DNA of 23,568 nucleotides from Bacteroidota bacterium (GTDB lineage: Bacteria > Bacteroidota > Bacteroidia > Bacteroidales > Prolixibacteraceae): contig JAEWME010000319.1 in NCBI GenBank assembly GCA_023393265.1, positions 1 through 23,568 on the forward strand, read 5' to 3'. The number at the start of each line of letters is the position of its first letter. The stretch's first letter is position 1. Made by a program: the position numbers and the translations under genes. A model generated the notes under the pieces. It made no database searches. It was given only the letters and a program-made list of their open reading frames with translations, and was not told the DNA's origin. Positions 7,988-16,659 of the stretch are shown piece by piece.

Positions 7988-9781
7988 ATGCAGAATTTGA
8001 ATTACGGAGTGATCGGAAATTGCAGAAGTGCTGCACTCATTTCGGAAAAAGGGAGTATCGAATGGTTTTGTTTTCCCGACTTTGATTCACCATCAATTTT
8101 TTCGAAAATTCTTGATGTTCAAAAAGGGGGTGAATTTGGGTTCGAAGTGTCAGATGCTTACGCTATCACGCAGCAATATGTAGAAAATACGAATATCCTG
8201 AAAACGCTTTTCACCTCGGACGAAGGTAGTTTCGAGGTTCTGGATTTTATGCCCCGGTATAAGCTTACGGAGAGTAAGAATTACCTGCCTCCTGAAATTT
8301 GCAGATATATCCGCATCCTCTCCGGAAGACCAAAATTCAGGGTGAATTATAACCCTAAAATGAAGTATGCAGAAAAAGATGTGATACACAAAACCCACAA
8401 AAAATATATCAAATCCAGTGCATCCGACGATCCGCTTGATTGCATTTACCTCTATTCGAATATTCCGTTTTCGTCTATTCTCAGCAAAAAAACAATTGTT
8501 CCGGAGAATGATTTATTTATCCTTTTATCGAATAACCAAAAGCTGATTGAAATCGACATTGAACGAATTAACCTGGAATATAACCGAACCAAGATCTACT
8601 GGCTGAACTGGGTAACCCGATCAAAGAAATTCACGAAATATAACGACCTCATCCAGCGAAGCTTATTGGTACTGAAAATGATGTCGTACCAACCATCAGG
8701 TGCAGTTTTGGCAGCACTCACCACCAGCATTCCCGAAACAATCGGCGAAGTTAGAAACTGGGATTACCGTTTCTGTTGGCTGCGCGACGCCTCCATGTCG
8801 ATTGACACATTGATGGAACTCGGCCATTACAGTTCTGCCGGAAGGTTTATTTCGTTTATTAAAGGGATTTTAAAATCGAAGCAAGATAATTTCCAGATCA
8901 TGTATGGAATCAGGGGCGAACGTGTTTTGCACGAAGAAGAACTTTCGCACCTTAGCGGCTTCGAAAATTCGGTACCGGTGCGCATCGGGAACGCAGCTTA
9001 TTTCCAGAAGCAAAACGACGTATTTGGCTACCTGATGAATGTCATCTATCAATATTACAAGTTCTTCCCGGGCACGCTCGACGATATTGAAGAAATGTGG
9101 GAAATTGTGAAAAACATCATCCGTACGGTAATTCTCGACTGGCAAAAACCAGACAAAGGCATTTGGGAAATCCGCAACAATGACAAACATTTTGTTTTCT
9201 CGAAAGTGATGTGCTGGGTAACCCTCGACCGCGGTATTAAAATTGCCCAGTTGCTCAACATGAAAGAGTATGCCAAACGATGGAAGGCCGAGGCTGAAAA
9301 AATAAGGAAAGATGTTCTGGAAAACGGATGGAACGACGAATTACAGAGTTTCACTCAAACCTATCATGAAACAGACATGGACGCATCGCTTCTCCTGATG
9401 GAAGAATATGGGTTCATTCAGGCTTCAGACGAACGATTCAAAAAAACGGTTCAGGCCATCAAAAAAGAACTTTTCTACAATGGTTTGATGTATCGCTACA
9501 TCAATGCCGACGACTTTGGGCGTTTGTCATCGTCATTCACAATATGTACTTTCTGGCTCATCAAAGCACTTTTTGTAACGGGAGAAATAGAAGAAGCAGA
9601 AGAAATTTTCAGCAAAATTGTTGGTTATTCAAATCATTTAGGATTATTCAGCGAGGATCTCGACTTCAAAACCAAGCGACAACTCGGAAACTTTCCACAG
9701 GCATATTCACACCTGGCCCTGATTAACACGGCCGTTTTATTCTCGGAACGACGCCACATCTCGAAGTTTATCAGGCCTTAG
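7988..9781 (+). CDS. Glycoside hydrolase family 15 protein (glucoamylase/trehalase-like)
   Basis: 597 residues from the ATG at 7988, giving the standard GH15 N-terminus (MQNLNYGVIGNCRSAALIS). The N-terminal beta-sandwich is followed by the (alpha/alpha)6 barrel. Signature motifs are RNWDYRFCWLRDAS from residue 256, LSHLSGFENSVPVRIGNAA, GIWEIR with E394 as the likely general acid, and LFSEDLD with E556 as the likely general base, followed by GNFPQAYSHLALI. No signal peptide is visible, so it should act in the cytoplasm. GH15 enzymes hydrolyse alpha-glucosidic bonds from the non-reducing end; some bacterial members are trehalases. The neighbouring trehalose synthesis operon suggests trehalose or a storage glucan as substrate (inference). 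It converges on the mscS-like gene, and the two coding ends overlap by 11 bases. An upstream in-frame TTG at 7931 falls in the promoter. Confidence 0.95.
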   Translation: MQNLNYGVIGNCRSAALISEKGSIEWFCFPDFDSPSIFSKILDVQKGGEFGFEVSDAYAITQQYVENTNILKTLFTSDEGSFEVLDFMPRYKLTESKNYLPPEICRYIRILSGRPKFRVNYNPKMKYAEKDVIHKTHKKYIKSSASDDPLDCIYLYSNIPFSSILSKKTIVPENDLFILLSNNQKLIEIDIERINLEYNRTKIYWLNWVTRSKKFTKYNDLIQRSLLVLKMMSYQPSGAVLAALTTSIPETIGEVRNWDYRFCWLRDASMSIDTLMELGHYSSAGRFISFIKGILKSKQDNFQIMYGIRGERVLHEEELSHLSGFENSVPVRIGNAAYFQKQNDVFGYLMNVIYQYYKFFPGTLDDIEEMWEIVKNIIRTVILDWQKPDKGIWEIRNNDKHFVFSKVMCWVTLDRGIKIAQLLNMKEYAKRWKAEAEKIRKDVLENGWNDELQSFTQTYHETDMDASLLLMEEYGFIQASDERFKKTVQAIKKELFYNGLMYRYINADDFGRLSSSFTICTFWLIKALFVTGEIEEAEEIFSKIVGYSNHLGLFSEDLDFKTKRQLGNFPQAYSHLALINTAVLFSERRHISKFIRP

Positions 9782-10838
9782 GCGCCGCGAACATGGCTTC
9801 ATCGGGTTTTAGCCTGACTTTTACAAAACAATCGGGATAATTCTTCTGGATAAAATCGATGACCTTTTCCCTGACATCAACGCGCAGGTCCCAGTTCTTC
9901 GACGAATCACCGCTGCTCACTAAAATACGAAGCTCTTTGTAAAGCTCGTTAGCATTGGTAACCTGAACATTTGCAACTCGCTGGTCCCAATCCGGATTAT
10001 TTTTCACCACTCCTGAAACAAAGCTGCGAACCGCATCGACCGGAAGGTCGTAACCGACATACAGAAAAACAGTTCCAAGAATATTGGCGCTGGTCCTGGT
10101 CCAATTCTGAAAAGGTTTCTCCAGGAAATAATTCACCGGCAGCATTAACCGACGCTCGTCCCATATTTTTACGACTACATAAGTCAGGGTAATTTCTTCA
10201 ATCCGGCCCCATTCCCCTTCCACAACCACCACATCGTCGAGCCTGATGGGCTGCGTGATGGCAATCTGCACACCGGCTAAAAACATGGCAATGCTTTTTT
10301 GTGCAGCAAAACCTACGATGATTCCTAAAACGCCTGCTGAAGTCAGCAAACTTTTACCAATGTCTTTTGCCCCGTCAAACGTCATCAGGATAATAGAAAC
10401 AGAAATGATAACGATAAGCGTATTGGCTATATTCTGAAACACGGTCAATTGGGTGAGGCGCTTTCGTGCCTCCAGGTTATCAGCAACCGAAACATCGAGC
10501 TTTTTATAAAGAAAATAGTTGGCCAGTTTCACAAACTTGGTCAGCATCCAGCCTATTGAAAGAATGAGTACGATGTTGTTGAAATGAACCAGGTAGTTAT
10601 AGAAGGTCACATCCTTCAGAAAAACATCCGTAAAAAGCTTGAGCATCAACCAAATGACGATCCACAAGAGCGGTATTTTGAATAAATCGAGCATAAAGTC
10701 ATCGCGCAGGCCGACTGTCTTTTTCGTGTATTTTTTTAGTTGCTTGTACAAGAATACATAAGCGAGTAGAAAAGCTGCCATCACGGCAATCATGGTAATC
10801 ATTCCGGCGATGTTTATTGTTTCTCCTGAGTTTTCCAT
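9771..10838 (-). CDS. MscS-family mechanosensitive ion channel
   Basis: 355 residues. Four hydrophobic segments (about 10-31, 52-75, 85-110 and 136-155) precede the pore-lining helix. The MscS core starts near residue 162, with SAGVLGIIVGFAAQ and the kinked pore helix, then QPIRLDDVVVVEGEWGRIEE and the beta-domain motif LMLPVNYFLEKPFQNWTR. The C-terminal cytoplasmic cage domain ends in VKVRL. Such channels open on membrane tension and release small solutes during hypo-osmotic shock. It lies 34 bases after the trehalose-6-phosphate synthase/phosphatase gene on the same strand and is probably co-transcribed, linking osmolyte production to its release. It has more N-terminal helices than E. coli MscS and resembles the medium-sized MscS-like proteins. 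Its tail overlaps the convergent GH15 gene. Confidence 0.95.
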   Translation of the reverse strand: MENSGETINIAGMITMIAVMAAFLLAYVFLYKQLKKYTKKTVGLRDDFMLDLFKIPLLWIVIWLMLKLFTDVFLKDVTFYNYLVHFNNIVLILSIGWMLTKFVKLANYFLYKKLDVSVADNLEARKRLTQLTVFQNIANTLIVIISVSIILMTFDGAKDIGKSLLTSAGVLGIIVGFAAQKSIAMFLAGVQIAITQPIRLDDVVVVEGEWGRIEEITLTYVVVKIWDERRLMLPVNYFLEKPFQNWTRTSANILGTVFLYVGYDLPVDAVRSFVSGVVKNNPDWDQRVANVQVTNANELYKELRILVSSGDSSKNWDLRVDVREKVIDFIQKNYPDCFVKVRLKPDEAMFAAPKA

Positions 10839-10872
10839 TTTAATAATTTTTTGAGTGAATAAATCGGTTTGA

Positions 10873-13041
10873 TCAATCAGTCATCAAGCTCTGAAGAAAG
10901 GGGACTGTATCGCGCTGCAATAAGCTGTACCGGGCGTGATCGGAGATAGAACCAACTTTGATGGTAATTGCTTCGGCCGACAATGCGTGAAACATATCAT
11001 CGTCGGTAATATCATCTCCCATTGCCAGCACAAAATCATAGTTATCGCGTGACAACAACCGGGTTGCTTCGGTTCCTTTGTTTACCCCTATGGTTTTCAC
11101 TTCTACAACCTTATTCCCACGCATAATCTGCAAGTTCAGGCGGGAACAAGGCATCATCAAAGCATTTATCAACTGTTTTTCCCGAAGTTCAGCCAACCAT
11201 TTATCGCAATTTCGGTAGTGCCAAACAAGTGCAGTTTTTTTTATCTCCATTTTCGAGCCAGGGGTTTTATCTACAATTTGCTGCATAATCTCAAAAACTT
11301 CTTCATCTTTCGGGAATAACACACTAACATTGGCATTCCAGACGCCATCATCCTTATAAAAAGCACCATGTTCAGCAGCCATATTAAACCCATAGTCACC
11401 CAGCCATTTGTCTAAAAAATCGATATTTCGGCCACTACTGATTACAAGCGTATTTCGCTTATCTGAGGCAAGTTCTTTCAATGTTTCCAACAGCAACCTA
11501 CCAGGTGTTGCCGTTTCCGGATTTTTGGTAAGAGGAACCAGAGTTCCGTCGTAATCCAAAATAATCAGCCTTTTTGTACCTTTTTTATAGAGTTGTTTAA
11601 TCTGCTTCGTCAGTTCGGAACCTATTTTCTTCCCTTGAAGCAATTGGTTCTTTTTTTCAATTGCCGCCAGTTCCTTCACAAAATCGCGGGCCCATTTGTT
11701 CACGGTCTGTTTTGCAATAGTTTCCTGCATCTTTTCCATTCTCATAACCTTCTCATCTTCAGGCATTGTTAAAGCATTCAGAAAAGCCATTTCAATTTCA
11801 TCAATATCATTCGGATTGATAATAAGCGCTTCTTTCAATTCTGCAGCAGCGCCAGTCATTTCGCTAAGCACAAGCACACCCGGAGTGTTTCGCTTCACAG
11901 CCACATATTCTTTGGCAACCAGATTCATCCCGTCGCGTAAGGGTGTAACAAATGCAAAATTGGCTATATGATACAAGGCCATTAACTCTTCAAAAGGGAA
12001 ACTGCGATAGAAATAATAAACCGGGCTCCAATTGAGTGTAGAATATGCTCCATTAAGCGAACCGATCATTTCGTCAATTTTGGTTTTCAGATCGGCATAC
12101 ATGTCAACCTGATCACGAGAAGGTACAACCACCATAACAAGCGAAATTTCGCCTCTGTATTCGGGATGATTTTCAAGGAACTGAGAGAAACCTTTCAAAC
12201 GATGCAAAATTCCCTTACTGTAGTCCAGTCGGTCAACGGAAAGTGCTAACTGGTGGTTACCAAAACTCTCCCTGAGTGTGTCAGACATTTGCTGTACCGT
12301 TTTATCCAGAATGGCATTATTATGCAATTTGTAGTTGATGCCCATCGGAAATGCATCCACATGCACCATCCTTTCACCAATATTGATCTCATCTAAATTA
12401 CAGTCTAGTCCAAGCACCCGGTAGGCAGCACTAATAAAATGCCTCATATAGTCATGCGTATGAAAACCGATTAGGTCGGCACCTAAAAGCCCTTTCAAAA
12501 TTTCGGCACGTTCAGGAAGAACCCGAAATAATTCGTATGAAGGGAATGGAATGTGATGGAAATAACCAATGCTTATTCCATCAATCCTTTCGCGAAGTAA
12601 ATTGGGCAAAAGCATTAACTGGTAATCCTGCACCCAAACCATATCTCCGGGTTTGAGTAATTTGGCTGTAACATCACAAAACAATTGATTCACTTCCTGA
12701 TATGATTCCCAAAATCTGGATTCATATTGAATGTAGGTGTAAAAATAGTGGCAAAGCGGCCAAATTACGGTATTACTATATCCCTCGTAATAATCGCTGA
12801 TCTGTGCTTCGGATAGAAACACCGGAGAAAAGTTCTCACCTGCCAGTTTTTCCTGAATCTGCTTTTTTTCCTGATCCTCATCAACAAAGATTCCCGGCCA
12901 GCCGATCCAATGCTTCTCCCCGAAGTTGGTCAGCGAACCCAGACCGGTTGCAAGCCCGCCTTCACTGCGTTCATAAACGAAATCGTCATCCGCCCGCCCC
13001 ACTTTTACGGGCAGACGATTTGAAATAATGTATAGTGCCAT
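10873..13041 (-). CDS. Bifunctional trehalose-6-phosphate synthase/trehalose-6-phosphatase (OtsA-OtsB fusion)
   Basis: 722 residues combining both steps of trehalose synthesis from UDP-glucose and glucose-6-phosphate. Residues ~1-465 are a GT20 synthase: ISNRLPV, GGLATG (28-33), VWVQDYQLMLLP, HIPFPSYELFRVLP, GFHTHDYMRHF, RLDYSKGI, VVPSRDQVDMYADLK and TPLRDGMNLVAKEYVA. Residues ~485-722 are an HAD phosphatase: DYDGTL with nucleophile D496 and acid/base D498, the SSGRN motif II, and MGDDITDDDMF, which holds Mg2+. All expected catalytic motifs are present in both halves, so both activities are likely. It is cytoplasmic. It is followed after 34 bases by an MscS channel and faces a GH15 glycosidase, which suggests osmotic-stress control of trehalose. 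Its 355-base upstream region holds a weak promoter candidate and a 9-bp inverted repeat. Confidence 0.97.
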   Translation of the reverse strand: MALYIISNRLPVKVGRADDDFVYERSEGGLATGLGSLTNFGEKHWIGWPGIFVDEDQEKKQIQEKLAGENFSPVFLSEAQISDYYEGYSNTVIWPLCHYFYTYIQYESRFWESYQEVNQLFCDVTAKLLKPGDMVWVQDYQLMLLPNLLRERIDGISIGYFHHIPFPSYELFRVLPERAEILKGLLGADLIGFHTHDYMRHFISAAYRVLGLDCNLDEINIGERMVHVDAFPMGINYKLHNNAILDKTVQQMSDTLRESFGNHQLALSVDRLDYSKGILHRLKGFSQFLENHPEYRGEISLVMVVVPSRDQVDMYADLKTKIDEMIGSLNGAYSTLNWSPVYYFYRSFPFEELMALYHIANFAFVTPLRDGMNLVAKEYVAVKRNTPGVLVLSEMTGAAAELKEALIINPNDIDEIEMAFLNALTMPEDEKVMRMEKMQETIAKQTVNKWARDFVKELAAIEKKNQLLQGKKIGSELTKQIKQLYKKGTKRLIILDYDGTLVPLTKNPETATPGRLLLETLKELASDKRNTLVISSGRNIDFLDKWLGDYGFNMAAEHGAFYKDDGVWNANVSVLFPKDEEVFEIMQQIVDKTPGSKMEIKKTALVWHYRNCDKWLAELREKQLINALMMPCSRLNLQIMRGNKVVEVKTIGVNKGTEATRLLSRDNYDFVLAMGDDITDDDMFHALSAEAITIKVGSISDHARYSLLQRDTVPFLQSLMTD

Positions 13042-13342
13042 TTTAAATTTTTTAGTTAAAAAAGTGACAAAAACTCACGCCGATTGGCTTCAAAGGATTG
13101 TCGAAAATGGTAGAATGTCTTTAAAGTTAATAAAACAAAACTGGCATCAAGGGTGAAAATCAGCAGTATGTTGTCTTTTATTGGAACAATTCACTTTAGG
13201 TTAAGGTTGAATGCCTATTGCGAAAATTAGAAAACACAACCTTAAAAGGAAAGATACAGGAGTCGTGCCCGTTCTGGCCAATCGACACAAAAAAATCTAG
13301 ATATCAATAAATTAAATACGCAATTTCATCAGGATAGAAAAA
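13042..13342. promoter_or_regulatory. Upstream region of the trehalose operon, with a weak promoter candidate
   Basis: About 300 non-coding bases lie between the ddl terminator and the trehalose synthase/phosphatase ATG. On the minus strand TTG (13148-13150) is separated by 18 bases from TAACTTTA (13122-13129), an imperfect -33/-7 pair that would give a leader of about 75 bases. Further upstream TTAAGGTTG (13201-13209) and its inverted copy CAACCTTAA (13237-13245) flank 27 bases. No gene is visible here. Confidence 0.35.
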
Positions 13343-13378
13343 AATAGCCTGAACCGATTTTCCTCAGTTCAGGCTATT
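13343..13378 (-). terminator. Intrinsic terminator of the PASTA-rluD-ddl operon
   Basis: A 12-bp perfect stem (AATAGCCTGAAC at 13343-13354 with its complement at 13367-13378) has a 12-base loop and is followed on the minus strand by seven T residues. It lies 18 bases past the ddl stop codon. Confidence 0.88.
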
Positions 13379-13396
13379 CAAAAAATAAATAAAAAT

Positions 13397-14377
13397 CTAT
13401 TTATTTAGTTTGTCATCAATAATCAGTTCCAAAACATCACCGAGGTTCCGGTTCATAGCTGCAATCTGCTGGGGAACAAAACTTGTCGCCGTCATTCCCG
13501 GCGTGGTGTTTACTTCCAGAAAGTAAAACTCTCCGTCGTGCAAAATGTAGTCGATGCGCACAATGCCGGAACAGTCGCAAAGGTCGTATATTTTCGACGA
13601 AAGTTGCTGCACCTTTTGGGTCAGTTCAGGAGAGATACGGGCCGGGGTAATTTCGTCGGTCATTCCTTTCACATATTTTGCTTCGTAGTCGAAAAACTCA
13701 TTTTTGGGGATCACTTCAGTCACAGGAAAAATCAATGCCTGATCCGAAAGTTTCACTAATCCGCAAGTGAATTCTTTTCCATCAATAAACTGCTCAACCA
13801 AAATATCGTCGCTTTCCTTCATGGCTGCTTCAAGCGCCTCTTTCAGTTGAGCCTTTTCTTTCACTTTGGTCACGCCAAAACTCGAACCCCCGGCGTTTGG
13901 TTTCACAAAAACCGGCAAGCCAAGTTCAGCAACAACTGCATCTGCATCAATCGCATCCCCTTTGAAAAACCGTTTCGATTTCGCCATCGTGATGCCAAAA
14001 GTCCGGAGATAATTGCTGCAAAAATATTTATTGAACGTAAGCGCCGAAGAATAAATTCCGCAGGTAGAATAGGGTATTTTAACCAGATCGAAATAGCCCT
14101 GAAGCTTACCATCTTCTCCGGGCGTGCCGTGAATAGTAATATAGGCAAAATCGAACTGTACCTTTTTGCCGTTAAGCATAAACGAAAAATCACTTTTGTC
14201 CACTTTTGCCACAGCCACTTCACCGTCAAAAACGTCCCAGTCGAGTCCTTTAATCTGTACTTTCCACACATTGTATTTCTGCTGACTGATAGACTGATAA
14301 ACATTGACACTGCTCTTGACCGAAACAACGAATTCCGAAGAATCGCCTCCATAAACAACTGCAATATTTTTTTTCAT
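13397..14377 (-). CDS. ddl: D-alanine--D-alanine ligase
   Basis: 326 residues, close to the usual length. Ddl joins two D-alanines with ATP in the cytoplasm to make the peptidoglycan dipeptide terminus. Visible motifs are the N-terminal GGDSSEFVVSV, where E15 aligns with the substrate-binding Glu of GGxSxEhxVS; HGTPGEDGKLQG; the ATP-grasp loop VFVKPNAGGSSFGV; ILVEQFIDGKEF; and the metal/phosphate-binding end EVNTTPGMTATS. The second half of the first motif (FVVSV) diverges slightly from the common HEVSL, but the key Glu and Ser are kept. It lies 10 bases after the rluD-like gene and is last in the operon, followed by a clear terminator. Its linkage to a PASTA protein gene fits a cell-wall theme. 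Confidence 0.96.
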   Translation of the reverse strand: MKKNIAVVYGGDSSEFVVSVKSSVNVYQSISQQKYNVWKVQIKGLDWDVFDGEVAVAKVDKSDFSFMLNGKKVQFDFAYITIHGTPGEDGKLQGYFDLVKIPYSTCGIYSSALTFNKYFCSNYLRTFGITMAKSKRFFKGDAIDADAVVAELGLPVFVKPNAGGSSFGVTKVKEKAQLKEALEAAMKESDDILVEQFIDGKEFTCGLVKLSDQALIFPVTEVIPKNEFFDYEAKYVKGMTDEITPARISPELTQKVQQLSSKIYDLCDCSGIVRIDYILHDGEFYFLEVNTTPGMTATSFVPQQIAAMNRNLGDVLELIIDDKLNK

Positions 14378-14387
14378 TGGTATTTTT

Positions 14388-15455
14388 TTATTCCTGAATA
14401 TTTCTGTTCGACAAATAGTTCCGCCACTTTTCTACAAGCGCTGTAAAGTTTTCCGGCAATTCCGAATCGAACAACATCTCTTCGCCGGTAACCGGGTGCA
14501 CAAATCCCAATGTTTTGGCGTGCAAAGCCTGAGCCGGAAGTAGTTCGAAACAATTGGCCACAAACTGTTTGTATTTTGTGAAAGTGGTGCCACGCAAAAT
14601 CTGGTTTCCGCCGTAATTATCATCATTAAAAAGCGGATGTCCAATATGTTTCATGTGCACCCGTATCTGGTGTGTACGCCCGGTTTCGAGCCTGCATTCA
14701 ACCAGATTCACATACCCTAAACGTTCTATTACGCTATAATGAGTTACCGCAGTTTTTCCATGATCGCCATCGGGAAAAACAGTGAAAACCTGCCGGTTTT
14801 TTGGGCTGCGTCCGATGTTGCCAACGATGGTTCCTGATTCGTTTACCAAATCGCCCCACACCAGTGCGACGTATCTTCGTTTGGTCGTTTTATGAAAAAA
14901 CTGTTGAGCAAGATTCACCTTTGCATCCAGCGTTTTGGCTACAACCAGCAACCCTGAAGTATTTTTGTCGATGCGGTGCACAAGACCCGGACGCGGATCG
15001 TCAGTATTAAAAAGCGGCAATTCCCTGAAGTGCCAGGCCAGCGCATTAACCAGTGTTCCGGAGTAATTTCCATGCCCCGGATGAACAACCAGCCCGGCCG
15101 GTTTATTGAGGACAATCAACGAATCGTCTTCATAGATGATGTTCAGCGGAATGTCTTCAGGAATAATCCGGAGTTCACGGCGCGGGTAATCCATCACGAT
15201 GGAAATTTCGTCGCCTGGTTTCACCCGGTAGCTCGACTTCACCGGAACCGAATTGACCAGTACTTTTCCGTCGTCGGCAGCGGCCTGCAAGCGGCTGCGG
15301 GTTGCATTTTTGAGCCTGTCTGACAGAAACTTGTCAATACGAATCAAGGTTTGCCCAGGATCGACAACCAAATGGTAATGTTCGAAAAGCGCACCTTCGC
15401 CGGGCTCTTCCGGCTCGTCGAACTCATCATCAAATAAATCTTCGTCGTCGATCAT
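14388..15455 (-). CDS. RluA/RluD-family 23S rRNA pseudouridine synthase
   Basis: 355 residues. An acidic leader (residues 1-30) is followed by an S4 RNA-binding domain (~37-95: IRIDKFLSDRL, RSRLQAAADDGKVLVN). The RluA-type catalytic domain contains PAGLVVHPG, GLVHRIDKNTSGLLVVAKT with catalytic D163, the RRYVALVWG core, and ETGRTHQIRVHMKHIGHPLFND. The S4 domain plus sequence pattern fits RluD, which converts uridines in helix 69 of 23S rRNA; exact target positions are inferred. Its ATG directly follows the stop codon of the PASTA protein gene (TAGATG), and ddl follows after 10 bases, so the three genes are almost certainly co-transcribed. Confidence 0.95.
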   Translation of the reverse strand: MIDDEDLFDDEFDEPEEPGEGALFEHYHLVVDPGQTLIRIDKFLSDRLKNATRSRLQAAADDGKVLVNSVPVKSSYRVKPGDEISIVMDYPRRELRIIPEDIPLNIIYEDDSLIVLNKPAGLVVHPGHGNYSGTLVNALAWHFRELPLFNTDDPRPGLVHRIDKNTSGLLVVAKTLDAKVNLAQQFFHKTTKRRYVALVWGDLVNESGTIVGNIGRSPKNRQVFTVFPDGDHGKTAVTHYSVIERLGYVNLVECRLETGRTHQIRVHMKHIGHPLFNDDNYGGNQILRGTTFTKYKQFVANCFELLPAQALHAKTLGFVHPVTGEEMLFDSELPENFTALVEKWRNYLSNRNIQE

Positions 15456-16280
15456 CTAGAAAAAGGAGTTTTCAGGTTCTTCGGTCTGAGGTTTTGTCGC
15501 AATTTTGGTTGTATCGGTGGTGAGCCATAAATCAATTGATGTTCCCGGCGTCACTTCAAAAACTTCCGTCGGATCGGGGTTTTGCTTCCAGATAAATGCT
15601 TTCACCTTTTGGTCGTCAGAAACCACCGACTCATCGTAACTGATTTCGCCAACATTTAGCAATGCTTCGCCAATTATCAGGCGGGCTTCCGTCAGATTGT
15701 GACCGAATAAAGTAGGTACCTGACTGGTTTCGCCATTACTGTTGGCACCTAAAACCAAATCGACAACAGTTCCTTTTGGAATCATTTCACCAATCTGTAC
15801 CTGCCGGCCATCCACTTTTTGTTCGAGAACAAGATTGGGAAATTCAGACGGCTTATACTCAATGCTTCCAGCAATCAGACCCGAACTTTCGATAAGGTTC
15901 AATGCCTGACGATAGGAAATATCGGTTAGTTGCGGCATCGGTATTTTCTCCTGACTGATGGCGCATAATGTGACAAAAACGATGCGGTTTGCTTTCACCT
16001 TCATGCCAGGTTTCGGGAATTGATCGAGTACTGTTCCAGGTGCCGTTTCGCGCGAATAAACCGAGTCGCGGATTTCGAACCGTAAATCCAGGTTTCCGAT
16101 GGTGTTGGCCACCTCTGCGCTTGTTTTTCCGCGCAGATCGGGAATCTCGATGGATTCACCGTGATCGGTGTAAATCCGGAGAGCAAGCATATTCAGCAAG
16201 ATTAAACCAACCGTAATTCCAATGGCTACCAGGACATTATTCCTGAAGGTTTTGGTCTTAAAAAATTCTTTCAGCGTCAT
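15456..16280 (-). CDS. Single-pass membrane protein with three PASTA domains
   Basis: 274 residues: a short basic cytoplasmic start, one transmembrane helix at about 16-36, then three consecutive PASTA repeats (about 43-108, 112-182 and 185-258). Each begins with a Pro-hydrophobic motif (IPDLRGKTSAEV, MPQLTDISYRQA, VPTLFGHNLTEA) and ends with the G-(T/M)-x-(V/I)-x-(L/V) strand. A short polar tail follows. PASTA domains bind peptidoglycan stem peptides or beta-lactams in penicillin-binding proteins and Ser/Thr kinases. Here there is no kinase or transpeptidase domain, only an anchored extracytoplasmic sensor or scaffold. It is the first gene of an operon with rluD and ddl, and a -7 promoter element lies at 16313-16320. 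Its specific role is unknown; a cell-wall link is inferred from the domain and from ddl. Confidence 0.93.
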   Translation of the reverse strand: MTLKEFFKTKTFRNNVLVAIGITVGLILLNMLALRIYTDHGESIEIPDLRGKTSAEVANTIGNLDLRFEIRDSVYSRETAPGTVLDQFPKPGMKVKANRIVFVTLCAISQEKIPMPQLTDISYRQALNLIESSGLIAGSIEYKPSEFPNLVLEQKVDGRQVQIGEMIPKGTVVDLVLGANSNGETSQVPTLFGHNLTEARLIIGEALLNVGEISYDESVVSDDQKVKAFIWKQNPDPTEVFEVTPGTSIDLWLTTDTTKIATKPQTEEPENSFF

Positions 16281-16312
16281 GCAGTAAAAAATCGAAGTTC
16301 AGTGTATAAACA

Positions 16313-16320
16313 CAAAAGTA
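16313..16320 (-). promoter_or_regulatory. -7 promoter element of the PASTA-rluD-ddl operon
   Basis: TACTTTTG on the minus strand fits TAnnTTTG exactly and places the transcription start near 16306, about 26 bases before the ATG at 16280. No good TTG is seen at the expected -33 distance. Confidence 0.5.
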
Positions 16321-16396
16321 GTTTAAAAAATTGCACCCCGTGGCCGGGATCAGAACAAATTAACAAAAACGAGTATGAAATTACCAGAAACACAAA

Positions 16397-16424
16397 AAGG
16401 TAAAGAAAACTAATTCTTTACCTT
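16397..16424 (-). terminator. Intrinsic terminator of rpmH
   Basis: An 11-bp perfect stem (AAGGTAAAGAA at 16397-16407, complement at 16414-16424) has a 6-base loop and is followed on the minus strand by a short T run. It lies 32 bases beyond the rpmH stop codon. Confidence 0.75.
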
Positions 16425-16456
16425 CAGTATATGGTTATAAAACGATCGTCTGTCGA

Positions 16457-16615
16457 CTATCTTTTGTGGCGAGGTTCGTCAGAAACTGTCAGTTTCTTTC
16501 TTCCTTTTGCACGGCGTGCTTTCAATACTTTACGGCCGTTGGCAGATGCCATTCTTTCTCTGAATCCGTGTTTATTTTTTCTTTTTCTGATTGATGGCTG
16601 AAATGTCCTTTTCAT
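16457..16615 (-). CDS. rpmH: Large ribosomal subunit protein bL34
   Basis: 52 residues, translated by hand on the minus strand. The N-terminus MKRTFQPSIRKRKNKHGFR and the following MASANGRKVLKARRAKGRK are the highly conserved bL34 sequence; the last ten residues (TVSDEPRHKR) are a short extension seen in Bacteroidetes-type proteins. bL34 is a very basic structural protein of the 50S subunit. It has its own consensus promoter (16660-16690) and terminator (16397-16424), so it can be a single-gene transcript. In many bacteria rpmH sits beside rnpA and dnaA; here neither is present, but rsmG, another gene of that classical cluster, is immediately upstream. Confidence 0.97.
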   Translation of the reverse strand: MKRTFQPSIRKRKNKHGFRERMASANGRKVLKARRAKGRKKLTVSDEPRHKR

Positions 16616-16659
16616 CGGTCAATATTTTATAATGATATTTTCGTTTCAAAATCGGACTG

